64,000 bases of DNA from Benincasa hispida (Eukaryota > Streptophyta > Magnoliopsida > Cucurbitales > Cucurbitaceae): NCBI RefSeq assembly GCF_009727055.1, contig NC_052359.1:21597952-21661951 (forward strand). Direction: 5' to 3'. Shown here piece by piece: positions 59,191 to 64,000 of the stretch. The translations under genes and the position numbers were made by a program. The stretch's first letter is position 1; every line of letters begins with the position of its first letter. The notes below the pieces were generated by a model, which was not told the DNA's origin, ran no database searches, and saw nothing but the letters and a program-made list of their open reading frames with translations.

Positions 59191-59201
59191 CTCTAATACC
59201 A
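59191..59201 (-). promoter_or_regulatory. Primer-binding site of copia B
   Basis: TGGTATTAGAG on the minus strand is one base off TGGTATCAGAG, two bases from the 5' LTR. Confidence 0.75.
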
Positions 59202-59203
59202 AT

Positions 59204-59527
59204 TGAAGGAATGTGAGGTCCGATGCGGAAGTGGGGATCAGTCTCAATTTTCTATTTTCACAGAAATTAGAATTACAAAGACAAAAATATGCATTCTAAA
59301 AGAATTTATATCATGCTTTTTCAATATAAAGTGAAGAGAAAAATTTTAAGGTTAGCCACACTTACCCTTGAAGCCCAATAATTCTTCACGAATTTCTTCT
59401 TGATCGGTCACGAATAAATCTTCCTCCTGATGAATCATGATCAAAACCCAATTCCAATTTGGAATGCCACCAAATGTGAGACCTTTGTAATCTTCTTAGG
59501 GGTAGAGAATCACTTAAGGAAAGAACG
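59204..59527 (-). repeat. 5' LTR of copia B, first piece
   Basis: TGAAGGAATGTGAGGTCC onward matches 16216-16479 and then 39650 onward. It ends at AGAAC (59523-59527), the target copy of the solo LTR that follows. Confidence 0.83.
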
Positions 59528-61202
59528 ATAACGGGCAGAAATGCACATTATTACAGTGCTAAGTTATAAAACAATGTAGAATTGCGATGATAAAAATATA
59601 CATTATGGCGTCCAAAAGCATTAAGTTCACAATATTTCGATCGCGTTTGTCCATCGCATTAAAACAGTCAACTTATGTATTTTTGTGCAGAATATGCATT
59701 AACGCAAGGCGGAAAGTGCGATCTCAAAGAAATCAACAGCTGAGAGCATTAAGAGATTGCGTTAACGCAAGGCTATGCGATCAAAATTGTGCTCGCGAAT
59801 ATCTGCTGAAGAAGGTTGCCGCATAGAGCCAGCGCATCTTGGTGGGCGCATCTGGGTGAAAAGTATAATAAATCACAATGGGACAGAAAGCTGATGACGG
59901 TCGATTTTAAATTAAGTTGACAAGCCGTTAACAAACTAATATAGCAAGTACACTCAACTTTCAGTGACAAACATTCGGTGCATCAGATAGAGAATTAATG
60001 TCATCCCATCAGTACAATCATAAGAGAGAAGAAGCCTTTCACCCCGAAGCTCTATAAATACCAAAGGCCACCTTCAGTGAAGGAGTTCGACAGTTAGATA
60101 ATTTTTCCTTAGATAGAAGTAGCCTTGTTCATACTTTCTTATACTTAGAAGCCGGAGCAAGAGAAAGGAAGAGTCGTCGGAAGATCGCCCTGGTCAGCTC
60201 GAGAGAGAACCCAGAGGCGTGGAAAAACAGAGAGAGGGCCGACTCTCGCGAGAGCAGATTATCTTTTGAGCAGAGTAGAGAAGAACAGTGTAAAAGCCTT
60301 GGGAAGCAAGAGATTGCTACCATGCTCTTTATTCTTATTCCGCATTGTTATTTTGTATTTGAATTCTATATCTATAAAATGAAACTTGCTTATCTACATC
60401 TGTTCACTCTCTTAAAAGCACGCATGAGTAGCTAAATCTATCGAATGGGTTGAGAAGAACTTAGCTAACATGACCTAGGATTTTCATTGCATGCGATCAT
60501 CTTGTCTTATGTTGCACCCAACACCCCTTTAGAGCTACTCGAGAGAGAGTCTAAAGAAAGAACCTAAGACTTGAGAGAGCTAGGTTAGAATCTAGACTTG
60601 AGAGAGCAAGATTAGATCTGCATAAGCAAGAGATAGAGACTTAGAGATAAGCTCTATTTGTCAACATGCATCGCATGCACCCTAGAGATTGGTTATGATA
60701 TTATATGGTCGCATTGTATGTGTGAATGTCAATTGTCATCGCATAAACAAGAATAGAGACTTATGTGTAGGTCCTATAGACTTATCGCATGCGTTCTAGA
60801 ACTAGAAGCCATAGCATTTGCATTGAGAGATGATTTTCTATTGTATGTGTGTAGCATGATCGCATAACATGAACGCAATCCTAGGAAGTGTTAGCTGAAC
60901 CCCTTCTCAACCCGTTCCCCTGCATATTCATCGCATATTCTGTAACTCTTTTCTTAACTCCACCGAATACATTTTATACTGTAAACAACAACCCAACAAC
61001 TCTTTGATTTATTGGTTACCGCAAAGTCATCTTAAAAATTATCGCCGCATATTGTTTTCCTTAGTCCCTGAGTTTTACCCTGGACTTACCAGAAAACTCA
61101 GTAGGATTTAGTCTTTGATTCTTCTGAGAAAACTTGTTGCACAATGCATTTTCCATCACCGCAATTTCCTTTCATTAATTCACCGCATAAAATAACGCAT
61201 TA
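59528..61202 (+). mobile_element. Solo LTR of the Athila-like family
   Basis: 1675 bp from GATAACGGGCAG to AACGCATTA, with AGAAC on both sides (59523-59527 and 61203-61207). The expected first T is missing and the last CA reads TA. It matches 27481-29154 over its length. TATA box at 60053-60060. Confidence 0.9.
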
Positions 61203-61207
61203 AGAAC

Positions 61208-61418
61208 TTGGGAGAGTGTTATTGATCCACATAGACCATCTGTGTTTTTGGGAAGAAAAAGGCGGTCAATCCCACTAGAACCACCCTGATCCCATGATCA
61301 AAATTAAGGAGACATTGGGGAGGGAAGTTATTTTAATAAATCCCTCCCTTTTAATTTAGAATAAATTAAAACAAATTTTAATTTAAATAATACTAATACA
61401 ATAAGTAATTTATCATAC
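61208..61418 (-). repeat. 5' LTR of copia B, middle piece
   Basis: TTGGGAGAGTGTTATTGATCC matches 39790 onward in the 3' LTR. It ends TATCATAC, the left target copy of the next solo LTR. Confidence 0.82.
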
Positions 61419-63580
61419 TGATGGCAGGAAATTGGAAGTCAATTTTACTCGATAACAAAAATCCCGTGGGCGCGTTATGCAATTCATGTTCCTAAGATAT
61501 GCGTTGATAGTCATGCATCGATGGTCATGCGTTGGACTGATAATGCGTTAATGAATGTATGCAATGACCATACATCCTGCCACAAGTTTTCTTGCGCTGG
61601 AACCAAGTATAATTCCAATGCAAGTTTCTCGGGTAATCCGAGGTCGAACACAGGGACTTGTAACTATATGTTTGCGGGGATGTGCATGCAGCGGTATAAA
61701 TAAAAGAATGGAGGGGATGTTGCTAAGTTAATCCTACTCCTACTTCTATCTAACAGACAATGCAATGAGAATATGCATGAAAGGTAGAGATGCGACAAAC
61801 CTTGACATGAAATAAATGTGTGGGAAAATAGATAAAATGCGGAGATTATTTCATTGCAACCTTTAAGAGTGACTGCGAGGGCAATCCTAGTTAACACAAG
61901 CCAATGCGATCATGCTACACTCATGCACAGCAAATCATTTTCCAATGCAAATGCGGTGCTTCTAACTCTTGGACGCATGTGTTGAATACAAAATGTCCAT
62001 AGAGCTTATTCTTAAGTCTCTACTCTTGTCCTATGCGATGATGAAAAATGCATAAAAGCAAGGTGACCGCACTCAATTGTATCCTATCTCTAGGATGCAT
62101 GCGATGGGTTAATAGCAAACAGTGCTTATTCCTAAGCTCTTATCTCTTGTATTATGCGTTCTAATCTGACTCTCTCGAGCCTAGATACTGACCTGACCTT
62201 CCCAAGCCTAGATCCTGCCCTTAGACTACCCTTCCGAGTATCCCTAATGTGCGAATGAAGCATACATACTATAAGACAATCGTATGAACTTGGTTGACGC
62301 AAGGTTGTTACTATCCCTAGTGAACAACACATACATTGCTTAATGCGTCCAACCACTTAGCCTCCCGAGCAGTTGATTGTTGCTGACTTTACTCATAGAC
62401 AAGCAATGTGTTAGCCTATAGACAGGCGTTGCAGCAACTTCACACTAAGCAAATAAGGTTACTCACAACACTCGATCAATGCACATCTCTTGGTGGGTTT
62501 GCTATAATGCTTCATATTCCTATCCACATGACTAAGTATGCAATACCCAAGCACTCCCACTAATTGTTCCATGAAAGTAAAGATGGCTAAGCAAAGAAGA
62601 TGGAGATGGAGTTGAAAGAAACAGAGGAAGTGTATTGAAAACAAGTTGTATCAATTCCTTAATTCCAAAATGTCATACAATACAATATGAGAAAAATAAA
62701 GGAAAAGGAAATGACTTGCTGGAAGCAAAGATTTGCTCCCAGTAGATGTGCATCAAGGCTACCGGTGGTGCCATAGATGGGCGGAGGAGCTGACTCTCTC
62801 AGAGATCTAGTTCCGGTCGAAGGCTTCGGTCATCACCAGAATGGATGAAGGAGGTGAATAACTCTCAGCGTCTTCTCACGCATTTTGTCTGGATCACAAG
62901 GATCTACCCTAGGCGAACCTCAGGCGAAAAACCTTGAATCACTTGAATTTCTGCTCATTAGCTTCTATTTATAGAGCTTGGGATCACCGACAACATTAAT
63001 TAGACGGCTCTGATTCTAACGTTCGGCATGTAGTCCTTTCTGAACCTCTGCCAACCAACAGCGTGGTAAGGTGAAATGTCAGCATCAGCTTTTGGATTTT
63101 CTGGAGGTAGAGTGCGTTGATAAGTTTATTCCACCTACCTTGCGTTGATCCCATTAGTTTGCATTGTCCACGTAGCCGCAATCATTCAATGGCCGCATTC
63201 GCGTAATACCGTAACTCTACATGATGACCGCAATCGCTTGACGAGCGCAACTCCCATGCGATGGACGCATACGGCTGATTACTGCAACATCCATGCGTTG
63301 ATCGATGCGTTTGATTTTGCGATGGAGTGTTTCTCCGTATGCGGTTGTCGATGCGGTGGTCCGATTTTCGTGTTTGCGTTCATTTCCTGCATTGGCTACA
63401 AAATAGAATTTTGAATGCATAATTAACGCAAATTAACGGGTTAGCTGAGATTCGACATGTTGATCGACGCAAACTCGTTTTCTCGTGAATTTCTAACATG
63501 GATTGCCGCATATTCTGCTTAACAACCTTCATAACTCTAAGTAAAAGGACTAAGATTGCATGCATTTCTGCATGTCATCA
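61419..63580 (-). mobile_element. Solo gypsy-type LTR
   Basis: 2162 bp, TGATGGCAGGAAATT at the left and CTGCATGTCATCA at the right, read on the minus strand. Perfect CATAC duplications flank it (61414-61418 and 63581-63585). TATA box on minus at 62966-62973. It is a different subfamily from 27481 but has the same plan (GAAA hairpin, TATAAATA). Minus-strand open frames within it are chance readings. Confidence 0.88.
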
Positions 63581-63585
63581 CATAC

Positions 63586-64000
63586 TATATATATATAATG
63601 TTATATCAAATATAACACATAACATGTAGTTTATATTATAATCAAATATAATATAATCTATAGTTTGTAACTCTCTCAACAATCTATAATATTTAATATA
63701 AATCAAGTTTATATTAAATATAGTTATATGAATTCAATTTATAATAATTAATATTCGAATCATATTCAAATAATTTTTTACCTCTCAAAATAAATTTTGT
63801 ATTATAATATATCAAATATATTATATTATTTATATCATATATAATTAATTTCCTCAATTAATTTGAATAGTTCAAATTAATCCAAAATTAATTTGATTCT
63901 CAACAATCCCAGTCAAGGTACCGAGGGAACCTTATAGACCTACAGATTGAAGCTTCAACGATATTTGAATAATTAATGAAACTCTTTAATTTAATTGCTC
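63586..64000 (-). repeat. 5' LTR of copia B, last visible piece
   Basis: It continues the B LTR as at 39970-40210 (TTAATTTGAACAGTTCAAATTAATCC-like wording, CCCAGTC.AG.TACCGAGGG) and is cut by the window edge. Confidence 0.8.

Larger units (their letters stand above)
16216..64000 (-). mobile_element. Ty1/copia retrotransposon B with nested insertions (5' LTR runs off the right edge)
   Basis: B's own pieces are 16216-16479 and 39655-41161 (3' LTR), 41162-41794, 43796-45098 and 54775-59203 (interior), and 59204-59527, 61208-61418 and 63586-64000 (5' LTR). Read on the minus strand the domain order is gag, protease, integrase, RT, RNase H. The pieces join at target-site duplications of the elements inserted into them, which is the main evidence for one original element. 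All its coding parts carry stops or shifts. Confidence 0.8.

Noticed and set aside
1..64000. tRNA or rRNA genes
   Set aside because: None recognised; the only tRNA-related matches are the short primer-binding sites of retrotransposons.

Overview
This window looks like a repeat-rich pericentromeric or intergenic stretch of a dicot nuclear genome. A cucurbit is my best guess: the AT-rich sequence has 'TCTATCACTGATA'-type repeats at 2.6-3.6 kb that I associate with Cucurbitaceae, but this is from memory and is only moderately supported. I see one host gene fragment, the first coding exon of a plant GT14-type (core-2/I-branching-like) glycosyltransferase on the minus strand at 841-1383. Its remaining exons lie beyond position 1. 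Almost everything from 4.2 kb to the right edge is transposable-element DNA, mostly LTR retrotransposons nested in one another.

Layout. 1-2.2 kb: 5' end and promoter side of the glycosyltransferase gene. 2.2-4.2 kb: unannotated AT-rich DNA with two local repeat clusters. 4199-12831: a dead Mutator-like (MULE) transposase gene on the plus strand, split by a complete but dead Ty1/copia element C (4288-10690, minus strand, target duplication GGAAT). The MULE frame reads straight through once element C and one duplication copy are removed. 12917-15076: a solo copia-type LTR (TAAAG/TAAAA). 15077-16215: non-coding DNA with three diverged ~200-bp tandem units.

16216 to the end: one large copia element B (minus strand) whose 5' LTR runs off the right edge. 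Its left (3') LTR is split by a second copia element A (16480-39649, minus, target site GGAAT). A's polymerase gene is split, one base upstream of the YVDD active-site codons, by the remains of a third copia insertion (19543-21690). A's 5' LTR is split by a Ty3/gypsy Athila-like element (27481-37919, plus) with a nearly readable pol. That element's gag holds an antisense solo LTR of its own family (29821-31482, target site ACTGT). B's interior holds a solo copia LTR (41795-43795) and a deeper stack at 45099-54769. The stack is a gypsy-type LTR, broken by a truncated copia LTR, broken by another gypsy-type LTR, broken by a non-autonomous element (47193-52278). This last element carries a decayed 'putative plant transposon protein' (Transposase_32-like) reading frame in place of gag-pol. 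B's 5' LTR holds two more solo LTRs, 59528-61202 (AGAAC) and 61419-63580 (CATAC).

The most unusual signals are structural. (1) The gypsy-type LTRs of at least three subfamilies begin with a hairpin closed by the loop GAAA, whose stem sequence changes while pairing is largely kept. (2) The 3' non-coding region of the Athila-like element and of the non-autonomous element share a hairpin motif with two compensatory base-pair changes. (3) Palindromic CGATCGTGTAG-type words form dense arrays in the leader of copia A and in a copia LTR. (4) The Transposase_32-type reading frame sits inside an Athila-like LTR shell. All element proteins carry frameshifts or stops, so I see no element here that could move on its own.
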